From positions 16,986 through 80,985 of the forward strand of contig JAQEDR010000008.1 in NCBI GenBank assembly GCA_027669155.1: a stretch of DNA of 64,000 nucleotides, read 5' to 3'. The position numbers were made by a program, and so were the translations under genes. The notes beneath the pieces are model-generated. The model ran no database searches, was not told where the DNA came from, and saw only the letters and a list, made by a program, of their open reading frames with translations. This stretch comes from Peptoniphilaceae bacterium AM52-5BH (GTDB lineage: Bacteria; Bacillota; Clostridia; Tissierellales; Peptoniphilaceae). Positions 44,109 to 51,763 of this stretch are shown here, one piece after another. Numbering within the stretch: the first letter of the stretch is position 1; each line of letters opens with the position of its first letter.

Positions 44109-44576
44109 ATGAAAGTAAGAAAACCAATAAATCTATCCTGGTTAGTTGAAAAATGGACCTTGATAGATGAAGATTCATATCTTAAGAATATGTGGTTGAA
44201 TACAGAATCCCTTGATTTTATAAGAATCAACAAGGAGATTCAAACCGCAGAAGATATAGAAGAAAATTATATAGATATAGATGCAGATGTAGAAAACTTC
44301 TTGCTCATGCCAACAGCAGACGAGCTAGATAGCCAGAGACTAAGAGAAGCCTTTGTCGCAAGCCTTGACAGACACCAGAGGGACAACTTCCTAGATAACT
44401 ACGAGGGAATCGCCCCAAGAGAAGAATTCCTAGACATAGTCTACGAACAAGGACTTGAAGGACAATGGAACTCCTTCAGAGACAAGGCAGCAGCGGACAT
44501 ATTACTAACATGGGCTCTTGAAGAATCAATCCCAGTTAACAAAGACATGGAGACAATTAACATAAACAAACTATGA
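44109..44576 (+). CDS. UPF0158-like protein
   Basis: 155 residues, acidic, no membrane segment. The C-terminal part follows the UPF0158 pattern: LREAFVASLDRHQRDNFLDN, a short loop, then EEFLDIVYEQGLEGQWNSFR and a closing WALEES. The gene starts 1 base after glgB and overlaps apbE by 4. No function known. Confidence 0.6.
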   Translation: MKVRKPINLSWLVEKWTLIDEDSYLKNMWLNTESLDFIRINKEIQTAEDIEENYIDIDADVENFLLMPTADELDSQRLREAFVASLDRHQRDNFLDNYEGIAPREEFLDIVYEQGLEGQWNSFRDKAAADILLTWALEESIPVNKDMETININKL

Positions 44577-45751
44577 GAATAAAGAAAATATTTTACCCCT
44601 TGGCCATAGCCCTCGTCATAACAGCCTGTGCCAATGGAGCAAATGAAAAAGAAGATAAGAACGACCAAGTAAGCCAAGCTGAAGAAAAAGTAGAGGAAAA
44701 AGAGACTGAGGAAGAAACAAAAGTAGAAGAGACAGAAAATACAGAAGCGAATCCAGAAGATGCGAAAAGCTCCGAAGTGCCAAAGCTTGACAAGACCTAC
44801 TACGATTACTTCGACACAGTAACTACCCTTCTAACCTACTCTGATGATGAAGAGTCCTTCAAGAAACAGTGTGACGTCCTAGAAGAAGAGCTAGCCAAAT
44901 ACCACAAGCTCTACAACTCCTACGATTCCTTCGAAGGAGTAAACAACTTCCGAACAATCAACGAGAAGGCAGGAATTGAGCCAGTCAAAGTTGATCCTGA
45001 GATAATAGAGCTAATAGAATACTCAAAAGAGATGTACGAACTAACAGACGGAAACATCAACGTAGCTATGGGATCTCTCCTAGGCTTGTGGCACCAATAC
45101 AGGGAAATGTCCATAGATAACCCAGAAAAGGCAGCCATTCCACCAGAAGATGAGCTTATCAAAAAAAGCGAACACAAAAACATAGATGCTATTGAAATAG
45201 ACAAGGAAAACTCTACAGTCTACATCAACGATCCAGACGTCCAAATAGACATAGGAGCAATCGGCAAAGGCTATGCCACAGAAAAAATGGCAGAAAAACT
45301 AAAAGAAGCAGGATTTGAAAGAGGCATCCTCTCAGTCGGTGGAGATGACGTAATCATAGGAGAAAATCCAAACAACAGCGAAGGAAACTGGAAAATAGCA
45401 GTCCAAAATCCTTTCCTAGAGGATAAAGAAAACCCATACTCCACAGTAGTAGACGTAAAGAACACATCAGTAGTAACAAGCGGTGACTACCAAAGATACT
45501 TCACAGTAGACGGCAAAAACTACCACCACATCATAGACCCAGCCACAAGATACCCATCCGATAAATGGAAATCCGTATCAGTAAAAGCAGACAGCATAGC
45601 CCTAGCAGACACCCTCTCAACCTACTTCTTTATAGTAGATCACGAGACAGGACTAAAGAAGGCAGCCGAGAACAAAGTAGAAGCCTACTGGATAGACCCA
45701 GAAGGAAACGAATACAAAACCGAAGGCTGGGAAAAAATAGAAGATAAATAA
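44573..45751 (+). CDS. apbE: ApbE lipoprotein, FAD:protein FMN transferase
   Basis: 392 residues. A lipoprotein signal ends ALVITAC (Cys 19 of MRIKKIFYPLAIALVITAC), followed by about 45 Glu/Lys-rich residues. The ApbE domain shows YDYFDTVTTLLTY, DIGAIGKGYATEKM, SVGGDDVIIG and HHIIDPATRYPS with the metal-binding Asp. It attaches FMN to Thr residues of extracytoplasmic flavoproteins. No Rnf or Nqr genes are nearby to show its client. Confidence 0.94.
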   Translation: MRIKKIFYPLAIALVITACANGANEKEDKNDQVSQAEEKVEEKETEEETKVEETENTEANPEDAKSSEVPKLDKTYYDYFDTVTTLLTYSDDEESFKKQCDVLEEELAKYHKLYNSYDSFEGVNNFRTINEKAGIEPVKVDPEIIELIEYSKEMYELTDGNINVAMGSLLGLWHQYREMSIDNPEKAAIPPEDELIKKSEHKNIDAIEIDKENSTVYINDPDVQIDIGAIGKGYATEKMAEKLKEAGFERGILSVGGDDVIIGENPNNSEGNWKIAVQNPFLEDKENPYSTVVDVKNTSVVTSGDYQRYFTVDGKNYHHIIDPATRYPSDKWKSVSVKADSIALADTLSTYFFIVDHETGLKKAAENKVEAYWIDPEGNEYKTEGWEKIEDK

Positions 45752-45757
45752 AGATGA

Positions 45758-45788
45758 AGCCCTAATCCTTAGTGGATTGGGGCTTTTT
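45758..45788 (+). terminator. Terminator after apbE
   Basis: AGCCCTAATCC pairs with GGATTGGGGCT (loop TTAGT), then TTTT. Confidence 0.87.
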
Positions 45789-45819
45789 GGGTGGAAGATG
45801 TTAGCAAAGGGTACCTATA

Positions 45820-45984
45820 CGCCACCTCGACAGAGCGAATGAATGAGCGACGAGAGGTCTACAGTCTATGATGACATGTAAATCATAAAGTTTAATTTAT
45901 CTACGATCATGCTTAGCTAGCAGAATCTCAAATCAAACACGTCCCAAGGTTCTGTAGACCTCTCACATAAAGTTCGAGGTGGCG
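45820..45984. repeat. Type B intergenic repeat, full form with inverted ends
   Basis: 165 bases beginning CGCCACCTCGA and ending TCGAGGTGGCG, a perfect 11-bp inverted repeat. Inside: GCGACGAGAGGTCTACAGTC, TATGATGACATGTAAATCAT, then AACACGTCCCAAGGTTCTGT and AGACCTCTCACATAAAG. The AGAGGTCTACAG and CTGTAGACCTCT blocks also pair with each other, so the whole unit can fold end to end. Confidence 0.82.
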
Positions 45985-46033
45985 TATATGCGAACATTAT
46001 GTTAAAAAATAAGAATATTGTATATTACCATTA

Positions 46034-46110
46034 CGCCATCTCGAAGGAGGAACGACTGAGAGATCTACAGTTTATGATGACATGTGAATAATGAGGTTTA
46101 AGTCATATAC
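46034..46110. repeat. Type B intergenic repeat, left half
   Basis: CGCCATCTCGAAGGAGGAAC, GACTGAGAGATCTACAG and TTTATGATGACATGTGAATA. The right half is missing. Confidence 0.72.
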
Positions 46111-46244
46111 TAATTTAACTAAATTACTAAATATCGAATCAAAAACGACTCAAAAAAATATATAACTCTTACATAAAATTCTAGTTGTAGAAAGGGAAGC
46201 CTTTCAATGATTAAAACTTTATAATGCACTATTGAAGACATAAA

Positions 46245-46535
46245 TTACTTAATTATATCATAATACAAATCTTTCCACTCAGGATTCATAGAATTAACAA
46301 GAGCTTCCTTTTTTGCCCTCCCATACTTTTTCATCTGAATTTCTCTTTCTCTAGCATTTTCATAATCTTCAAGAACCTCGTAATAAACAAGCTTTCCAAT
46401 ATTATACTTATCAGAAAAACTCCCCTTCTTCAGATGATTCCTATGCTCATAAGTTCTTCTAATAAGATTGTTCGTATAGCCTATATAATATTTACTATTG
46501 GTCTTATCAGTAAGTAAATAAACAAAATGACTCAT
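46245..46535 (-). CDS. GIY-YIG domain protein, second copy
   Basis: 96 residues. FVYLLTDKTNSKYYIGYTNN is the GIY-YIG strand pair, with RRTYEHR carrying the conserved Arg and His, and KLVYYEVLEDYENAREREIQ typical of the UPF0213 family. It starts like the 4529-4795 protein (MSHFVY) but diverges afterwards. It stands alone inside the repeat-rich gap, with no partner gene. Confidence 0.85.
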   Translation of the reverse strand: MSHFVYLLTDKTNSKYYIGYTNNLIRRTYEHRNHLKKGSFSDKYNIGKLVYYEVLEDYENAREREIQMKKYGRAKKEALVNSMNPEWKDLYYDIIK

Positions 46536-46846
46536 AACTACTCCTTAAAGAAAATATTCTTAATGTCACTATACCCAAATAAGATATAAAAGTTGATGAT
46601 TTCTCAACAATTACCGAAATCTCACATTATAAACATCTCTATTTATAAGATTATAATAAAGATTTTGTGTATTAAATTAAAGATAATCTAATCTTATAAT
46701 TTTATATATAGTATATATATATTAATTCCTCCATCTCTAATGGAGTTGTCACAATGAGTATAACGAACTGATGAAACTCCTTAATCGAGGATTTATGAGA
46801 TGAGGTCCTCCTAGAGCCGGATAGGCTTATTACCGAATCCATAAAC
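46536..46846. other. AT-rich gap with degenerate repeat sequence
   Basis: No gene is seen. From about 46731 there is CCTCCATCTCTAATGGAG and from 46812 AGAGCCGGATAGGCTTATT, the latter recurring with two changes near 47210-47225. These look like worn type B pieces. Confidence 0.5.
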
Positions 46847-47002
46847 TACCGTCGAAGGAGTAACGACTGAGAGATCTACAGTCTATGATGACATGAAAAT
46901 AGTACGGTTTAATTCATCTACGATCATACCTAGCTAACAAAATCTCAAATTAAACACGTCCCAAGGTTCTGCAGACCTCTCACATAAAGTTCGAGGTGGT
47001 GT
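46847..47002. repeat. Type B intergenic repeat, nearly full form
   Basis: TACCGTCGAAGGAGTAACGA, GAGAGATCTACAGTCTATGA, then AACACGTCCCAAGGTTCTGC and the right end TTCGAGGTGGTG. Confidence 0.77.
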
Positions 47003-47053
47003 AGATGTGAAAATTATATTTTCAAGATTTTTAAATACAGTAAATATACCATT

Positions 47054-47235
47054 GCCTCCATCTCGAAGGAGGAACGACTGAGAGATCTACAGTCTATGAT
47101 GACATGTAAATCATAAAGTTTAATTCATCTACGATTATACCTAGCTAAGAAAATCTCAAATCAAACACGTCCCAAAGTTCTGTAGACCTCTCACATAGTA
47201 CTCTTAGAGCCGGACGGGCTTATTTCGAGGTGGCA
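47054..47235. repeat. Type B intergenic repeat with an inserted segment
   Basis: GCCTCCATCTCGAAGGAGGA, the GAGAGATCTACAGTCTATGA core, AACACGTCCCAAAGTTCTGT, then an extra AGAGCCGGACGGGCTTATT before the right end TTCGAGGTGGCAG. Confidence 0.77.
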
Positions 47236-47288
47236 GATATGTGAATATTAATTTACTAAAATTAGGGTTGCAGTATATTTCTACCATT

Positions 47289-47375
47289 ACGCCACCTCGA
47301 CAGAGCGAATAAAATGAGCGACGAGAGGTCTACAGTCTATGATGACATGTAAATAATACAGTTTAAGTCATCTAC
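47289..47375. repeat. Type B intergenic repeat, left half
   Basis: CGCCACCTCGACAGAGCGAA, GAGCGACGAGAGGTCTACAG and TCTATGATGACATGTAAATA. It lies directly upstream of the DUF1846 gene promoter. Confidence 0.77.
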
Positions 47376-47430
47376 TAGATTACCTAACTAATAATTTCAC
47401 CCCACCAATCTTTCCATCTCCCACAAATCT

Positions 47431-47439
47431 TGGTATAAT
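47431..47439 (+). promoter_or_regulatory. Extended -10 of the DUF1846 gene
   Basis: TGG-TATAAT, an extended -10, 25 bases before the GTG start; no clear -35. Confidence 0.6.
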
Positions 47440-47463
47440 ATTTAGATATGATTGGAGGATGAC

Positions 47464-48939
47464 GTGAATAAAGCTTTTGATAATGATAAGTATATAAAAT
47501 TGCAGTCGGAAAAGATTGAGGAGAGGATTTCTCATTTTGACAAGCTCTATATGGAGTTTGGGGGCAAGCTCTTTGATGATAGCCATGCATCAAGGGTCCT
47601 TCCTGGATTTCTCCCTGACTCAAAACTCAGGATGCTCTACAACCTCAAGGATGTTTGTGAGATAATAATAACGATCAATGCCAACGATATCGAAAACAAC
47701 AAGATCAGAGGGGACAATGAGACTTCATACGATGCGGAAACTATTAGACTAAAGGAAGCCTTTGAGGATTATGGATTTCTGGTAAATGGGATTATCATAA
47801 CCCAATTCGATAACCAACCTAAGGCCGTGAAGTACCAAAAATACCTGGACAACTTAGGAATCGCAAGTTACAAGACCTACGATATCCAAGGCTATCCAAA
47901 TAACATTGACCACATCATCTCAAAGGATGGTTTTGGTAGAAATGAAAGAGTAAAGACCACAAGACCCCTAGTAGTTATTACAGGACCAGGACCAGGATCA
48001 GGCAAGATGGCGACCTGCCTATCCCAAATGTATCTGGACCATGAAGCTGGAATCAACGCAGGTTACGCCAAGTTTGAGACCTTCCCAATATGGAACCTCG
48101 CCCTCAAGCATCCTGTAAATATGGCATACGAGGCAGCTACTGCCAATCTCGACGATGTAAATATGATAGACCCTTACCATCTCGACGCCTATGGGGAGCT
48201 TGCCGTAAACTACAACAGGGACGTAGAGGCCTTTCCTATACTTAAGAAAATGTTCGAGAAAATCATGGGCTCTTGCCCTTACAAGTCTCCAACGGATATG
48301 GGTGTCAACATGGTGGGCTTCTGCATAGAAGATGAGGAAGAGGTAAAACGCGCCAGCAAGGAAGAGATTATCAGAAGATACTACAATACCCTAGTTGACT
48401 TTAGATATGCCAAGGAGAGCTACCATGCAGTAGAAAAAATCGAAATGCTAATGAGTCAGCTTGAAATAAGTCCGGAAGATAGGACTGTCGCAGTAAAGGC
48501 GAGGGAGAAGGCGAAAAAGACTGGAAGGGAAGCCTTCGCTATTAGGCTTGAGACAGGCGAGATTATCACAGGTAAGAAAAGCGACCTCTTATCAGCTCCA
48601 TCAGCCGCTATCCTAAATGCCCTAAAGAAACTAGGAAAACTTGACGACGAGCTTCTCTTGATATCACCACACATCATAGAGCCAGTTTCAAAGCTAAAAA
48701 CCAAGTCCTTAGGAGGCAAAGAAACATCCCTATCAGCCAACGAAATGCTAATAGCCCTCTCAATATCCGGCACAACCAACCCCCTAAGCCATATGGCTAT
48801 AGAGCAGATTGGCAAACTAAAGGGATTAGACGCCCACTCCACAGTCCTCCTAGAAGACAGCCAAAGATCTATGCTAAGAAAACTAGGCATAAACTTCACC
48901 CAAGACGCCTATCTAGGAAACGACGATTACGAATACTAA
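47464..48939 (+). CDS. DUF1846/UPF0371 family protein
   Basis: 491 residues from GTG 47464. The in-frame TTG at 47452 precedes the GGAGG (47454-47458) that serves the GTG, and family members start M-x(2-3)-FD-x-x-KY as here (MNKAFDNDKYIKLQSEKIEE). VVITGPGPGSGKMATCLSQM is the family's P-loop-like motif; NAGYAKFETFPIWNLALKHP and DMGVNMVGF are also typical. Nucleotide binding is likely; the reaction is not established. Monocistronic, with a terminator after it. Confidence 0.92.
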   Translation: MNKAFDNDKYIKLQSEKIEERISHFDKLYMEFGGKLFDDSHASRVLPGFLPDSKLRMLYNLKDVCEIIITINANDIENNKIRGDNETSYDAETIRLKEAFEDYGFLVNGIIITQFDNQPKAVKYQKYLDNLGIASYKTYDIQGYPNNIDHIISKDGFGRNERVKTTRPLVVITGPGPGSGKMATCLSQMYLDHEAGINAGYAKFETFPIWNLALKHPVNMAYEAATANLDDVNMIDPYHLDAYGELAVNYNRDVEAFPILKKMFEKIMGSCPYKSPTDMGVNMVGFCIEDEEEVKRASKEEIIRRYYNTLVDFRYAKESYHAVEKIEMLMSQLEISPEDRTVAVKAREKAKKTGREAFAIRLETGEIITGKKSDLLSAPSAAILNALKKLGKLDDELLLISPHIIEPVSKLKTKSLGGKETSLSANEMLIALSISGTTNPLSHMAIEQIGKLKGLDAHSTVLLEDSQRSMLRKLGINFTQDAYLGNDDYEY

Positions 48940-48944
48940 GAGAT

Positions 48945-48964
48945 AAGGAGCGAAAGCTCCTTTT
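48945..48964 (+). terminator. Terminator after the DUF1846 gene
   Basis: AAGGAGC-GAAA-GCTCCTT with a short T run. Confidence 0.75.
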
Positions 48965-48985
48965 ATATTGGGGAAAATAGGAAAA

Positions 48986-49076
48986 GAGATATCTCGACTG
49001 ATGCTCGACATAATGGGAAAGAAAACGAAGTTTTCTTTCTATTTCCCTTGCTTCGACCGCAGTGGAGAAGCCTCTC
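48986..49076. repeat. Type A intergenic repeat, short form
   Basis: GAGATATCTCGACTGATGCT, CGACATAATGGG, a GAAAACGAAGTTTTC hairpin, and CCCTTGCTTCGACCGCAGTG leading to GAGAAGCCTCTC. Confidence 0.8.
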
Positions 49077-49136
49077 GAGAAATAGTAAAAGTATAATTCT
49101 TTTAGGTCCAATATTATAGCAATCTACAATATTACC

Positions 49137-49200
49137 CGCCATCTCGAACGGATGCGAGAGATCTACAGTCTATGATGACATTAAGGATTAAGTAATCTAT
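49137..49200. repeat. Type B intergenic repeat, left half
   Basis: CGCCATCTCGAACGGATGCG then AGAGATCTACAGTCTATGAT and GACATTAAGG. CTCG...CGAG forms a small stem. Confidence 0.72.
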
Positions 49201-49210
49201 GAAAACCAAC

Positions 49211-49406
49211 GAGATATCTCGACTTCGCTCGATATAAGGGGAAGGAAAGCTATGCTTTCCTAGAAAATTCAAGAACGTCATTCGACGTTCTTTTGACCTT
49301 TGTTTCTGCGAAACAAAAGTCACTACACTATTTGCCTTTCATACAAACAGTGGCCCAACAGGTGGGCAACCTTATTTCGACTGAACGAAGTGAATGGAGA
49401 AATCTC
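49211..49406. repeat. Type A intergenic repeat, medium form with four hairpins
   Basis: Arms GAGATATCTCGACTTCGCTC and CTTATTTCGACTGAACGAAG leading to GAGAAATCTC. Internal hairpins: 49273-49290 (GAACGTC-ATTC-GACGTTC), 49295-49321 (GACCTTTGTTT...AAACAAAAGTC), 49326-49352 (CACTATTTGCC..., two mismatches) and 49353-49367 (GCCC...GGGC). Confidence 0.8.
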
Positions 49407-49466
49407 ACGAGTAAAAGTAAAACTATAATTTTTTTAGTTCCAGCATTATAGCAAGCTACAATATTA

Positions 49467-49560
49467 CCCGCCACGTCGAAGGAGGCACGACTGAGAGGTC
49501 TCCAGTCTATGACGACATGTATATAATTTGGTTTAAGTCATACACGATCATACTCAAATT
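49467..49560. repeat. Type B intergenic repeat, left half
   Basis: CCGCCACGTCGAAGGAGGCA, GACTGAGAGGTCTCCAGTC and TATGACGACATGTATATAAT. Confidence 0.7.
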
Positions 49561-49573
49561 ACAAAATCCAATT

Positions 49574-49636
49574 AGATGTCTCGACTACGCTAGACATAAG
49601 GGTAAAGAAAACAAAGCTTTCTCTCCTTTATTCCCA
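49574..49636. repeat. Type A intergenic repeat, right arm missing
   Basis: AGATGTCTCGACTACGCTAG, ACATAAGGG and a worn AAAACAAAGCTTTC hairpin; it ends before any TCGACCG...TCTC arm. The LCP promoter follows 22 bases later. Confidence 0.6.
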
Positions 49637-49657
49637 TAAAATTCCACATACATAATC

Positions 49658-49686
49658 TTGACAAAATCACTAGCTTGTTATACTAT
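49658..49686 (+). promoter_or_regulatory. Promoter of the LCP gene
   Basis: TTGACA (49658-49663) and TACTAT (49681-49686), 17-base spacing. Confidence 0.82.
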
Positions 49687-49726
49687 GATTCAGAGAAACA
49701 TTTAATATATTATATAAGGAAAGCAA

Positions 49727-51160
49727 ATGAAAAAATCTATTTTTACCAAAATCGTAGTCCTTTTGGCTACAATAATCAATGTAATATTCTTCTATTTCCT
49801 TTTTAAATACAAGATTCTCCCACATACATATAGAATGGCTATAGCCATCACTATCGGGATAATTCTTTGTATTTTTTTGTATATAGGATTTATAAGAAAG
49901 AAAAACTCGAACGTATTGAAGGCTATAATAATCATATTCCTTCTACTCCTAAGCATAGGCGAAATCACCTTCCTATCCTATGCCAACAAGTCTATCAAGA
50001 CAGTTTCCGAGATCAACAACAAACCTGTCCAAGACACTAATGAGATGAGTTTTGTTGTATTGAAGGACTCTGAAATCAAAAGTCTCGCAGACATAGGGGA
50101 TAAGGAAATCGCCATAGCAGGAGACATGGATAAGGACAATTCCTCCAAGGCCTTTGATAAGTACAAGGAAGATTATAAAAAGGAATTAACTGAAAGAAAC
50201 TTCGACAATTATCAAGCTTCTGCCACAGCCCTACTAGATGGAGATGCTGAGGTCATGCTTCTTAACGAATCATTTAGGCCAATCCTAGATGAGGCAATTG
50301 AGGGATTTTCTGAGAAAACCCGTGTACTCGAATCCGTCCTAGTAACAGGAGATGAGAAGAAGAAGGAAGAAAAGAAAGAAGTAGCAGAAGACGCATCTTT
50401 CAATGTCTTCCTATCAGGAATCGACACATCAGGTAGCCTATCCAATGTATCAAGGTCCGATGTAAATATGGTCCTAAGTGTCAATCCAAAAGAGAAGAAA
50501 ATTCTAATCACAAGTATCCCAAGAGACACCTACCTATCCATAGGAGGGGAAGGTGACAAGTACGATAAGCTAACCCATGCAGGCCTTTACGGAGTGGATA
50601 CATCAATTAAAAGTGTAGAGGCCCTTCTAGATATCAAAATCGACTACTATGGCAAGGTCAACTTCACAACCCTAGTAGAGCTAATAAACGCCCTAGGAGG
50701 AATCACTGTTGATAACCCAACAGCCTTCCAATCTAGCGGTGGAGTATACTATTTCCCACAAGGAAAGATAGAAATGGACGGGGATATGGCTCTAGCCTTC
50801 TCTAGAGAGAGATATAACCTAGAAGAAGGAGACTTTGACAGAGGGAAAAATCACACTAGAGTCCTAACGGGAATCATTAGAAAGATGCTAAGCACAGAAA
50901 TGCTCCTAAACTTCAACCAAATAGCAGACATAGCCTTAGAATCAGTCAACACAGACGTGCCATATGAGAAGATGATAGAGCTAGTCAACAAACAACTAGC
51001 CGACGGAGGCGAATGGCAAATAGAAAGCGAAGCCCTAAAAGGAAAAGGAACCATGGACCTAGACTCCTACCTAATGCCAAACGCAAGACTCTACATGATG
51101 GTCCCAAGCAAGGACTCCATAGAAAATATTCATAATAATATTGAGGAAAACAATAAGTAA
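49727..51160 (+). CDS. LytR-CpsA-Psr (LCP) family cell-wall glycopolymer ligase
   Basis: 477 residues. Three N-terminal membrane helices (about 8-28, 36-53, 64-84) precede an external domain of some 120 residues and the LCP domain from about 225 (NVFLSGIDTSGSLSNVSRSD, SIPRDTYLSIGG, KLTHAGLYG, LINALGGITVDNP, AFSRERYN). The conserved Arg and Asp of the pyrophosphate-binding site are present. LCP proteins attach wall teichoic acid or capsule to peptidoglycan. Its position upstream of murJ and the polysaccharide cluster suits that role. AAGGAAA precedes the ATG. Confidence 0.92.
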   Translation: MKKSIFTKIVVLLATIINVIFFYFLFKYKILPHTYRMAIAITIGIILCIFLYIGFIRKKNSNVLKAIIIIFLLLLSIGEITFLSYANKSIKTVSEINNKPVQDTNEMSFVVLKDSEIKSLADIGDKEIAIAGDMDKDNSSKAFDKYKEDYKKELTERNFDNYQASATALLDGDAEVMLLNESFRPILDEAIEGFSEKTRVLESVLVTGDEKKKEEKKEVAEDASFNVFLSGIDTSGSLSNVSRSDVNMVLSVNPKEKKILITSIPRDTYLSIGGEGDKYDKLTHAGLYGVDTSIKSVEALLDIKIDYYGKVNFTTLVELINALGGITVDNPTAFQSSGGVYYFPQGKIEMDGDMALAFSRERYNLEEGDFDRGKNHTRVLTGIIRKMLSTEMLLNFNQIADIALESVNTDVPYEKMIELVNKQLADGGEWQIESEALKGKGTMDLDSYLMPNARLYMMVPSKDSIENIHNNIEENNK

Positions 51161-51161
51161 A

Positions 51162-51443
51162 GAGATGCCTCTACTACGCTCGACGGTAGTTTGCGGACTC
51201 AGCTACGTCTGATGCTTATTATTTAGAACGATATTCATCGTTCTTTTATCCTTTGTTATTCCTTAACAAAGGATACTGCACTATTTTGCTTTGCAAAACA
51301 GTGGCCCATGACGAGGGCTTCCTCGATTAAGGGCTGCCATCAATTCACTTACGTTCATTGTGGTCAGACCCATTAGACATAAGGGGAAGGAAAGCTATGC
51401 TTTCCAACTATTACCCTTACCTCGACCGTAGCGGAGAGGTCTC
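51162..51443. repeat. Type A intergenic repeat, long form with four hairpins
   Basis: It begins 2 bases after the LCP stop with GAGATGCCTCTACTACGCTC, then GACGGTAGTTTGCGGACTCAG. Hairpins: 51226-51243 (GAACGAT-ATTC-ATCGTTC), 51248-51274 (ATCCTTTGTTA...TAACAAAGGAT), 51279-51303 (CACTATTTTGC-TTT-GCAAAACAGTG) and 51304-51318 (GCCC...GGGC). Then come CTGCCATCAATTCACTTACG and GTGGTCAGACCCATTAG, both shared with the 10723-11139 copy, a GGAAAGCTATGCTTTCC hairpin and the right arm ending GAGAGGTCTC. Confidence 0.82.
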
Positions 51444-51504
51444 ACGTGTTACTTTTAAAAAACAGTTAATCTTATACTTTGAATAAAAGAATAGCTTCCA
51501 ATTA

Positions 51505-51580
51505 CCGCCATCTCGAACGGATGTGAGAGATCTATAGTCTATGATGACATGTAAATAACAAAGATAAATCAATCTACGAA
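51505..51580. repeat. Type B intergenic repeat, left half
   Basis: CCGCCATCTCGAACGGATGT, GAGAGATCTATAGTCTATGA and TGACATGTAAATAACAAAG. Confidence 0.75.
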
Positions 51581-51587
51581 ATCCAAG

Positions 51588-51676
51588 GAGATGTCTCGAC
51601 TAACGCTCGACATAAGGGGAGAGAAAACGAAGTTTTCTTTCTATATCCCTTATTTCGACCGAAGTGGAGAAATCTC
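51588..51676. repeat. Type A intergenic repeat, short form
   Basis: GAGATGTCTCGACTAACGCT, CGACATAAGGG, a GAAAACGAAGTTTTC hairpin, and CCCTTATTTCGACCGAAGTG leading to GAGAAATCTC. A 65-codon frame over it (51591-51788) is not a gene. Confidence 0.82.
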
Positions 51677-51763
51677 CATTCAATGGCTACACCTAAATAA
51701 AAAAGCTAAACCAATCTACGCAATTACGAATTTAACCAACCAATCAAACAAAAAGGAAAAGAT

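Noticed and set aside
45789..47400. CRISPR array
   Set aside because: The repeats here are long, palindromic and irregularly spaced, with no uniform short spacers and no cas genes nearby.
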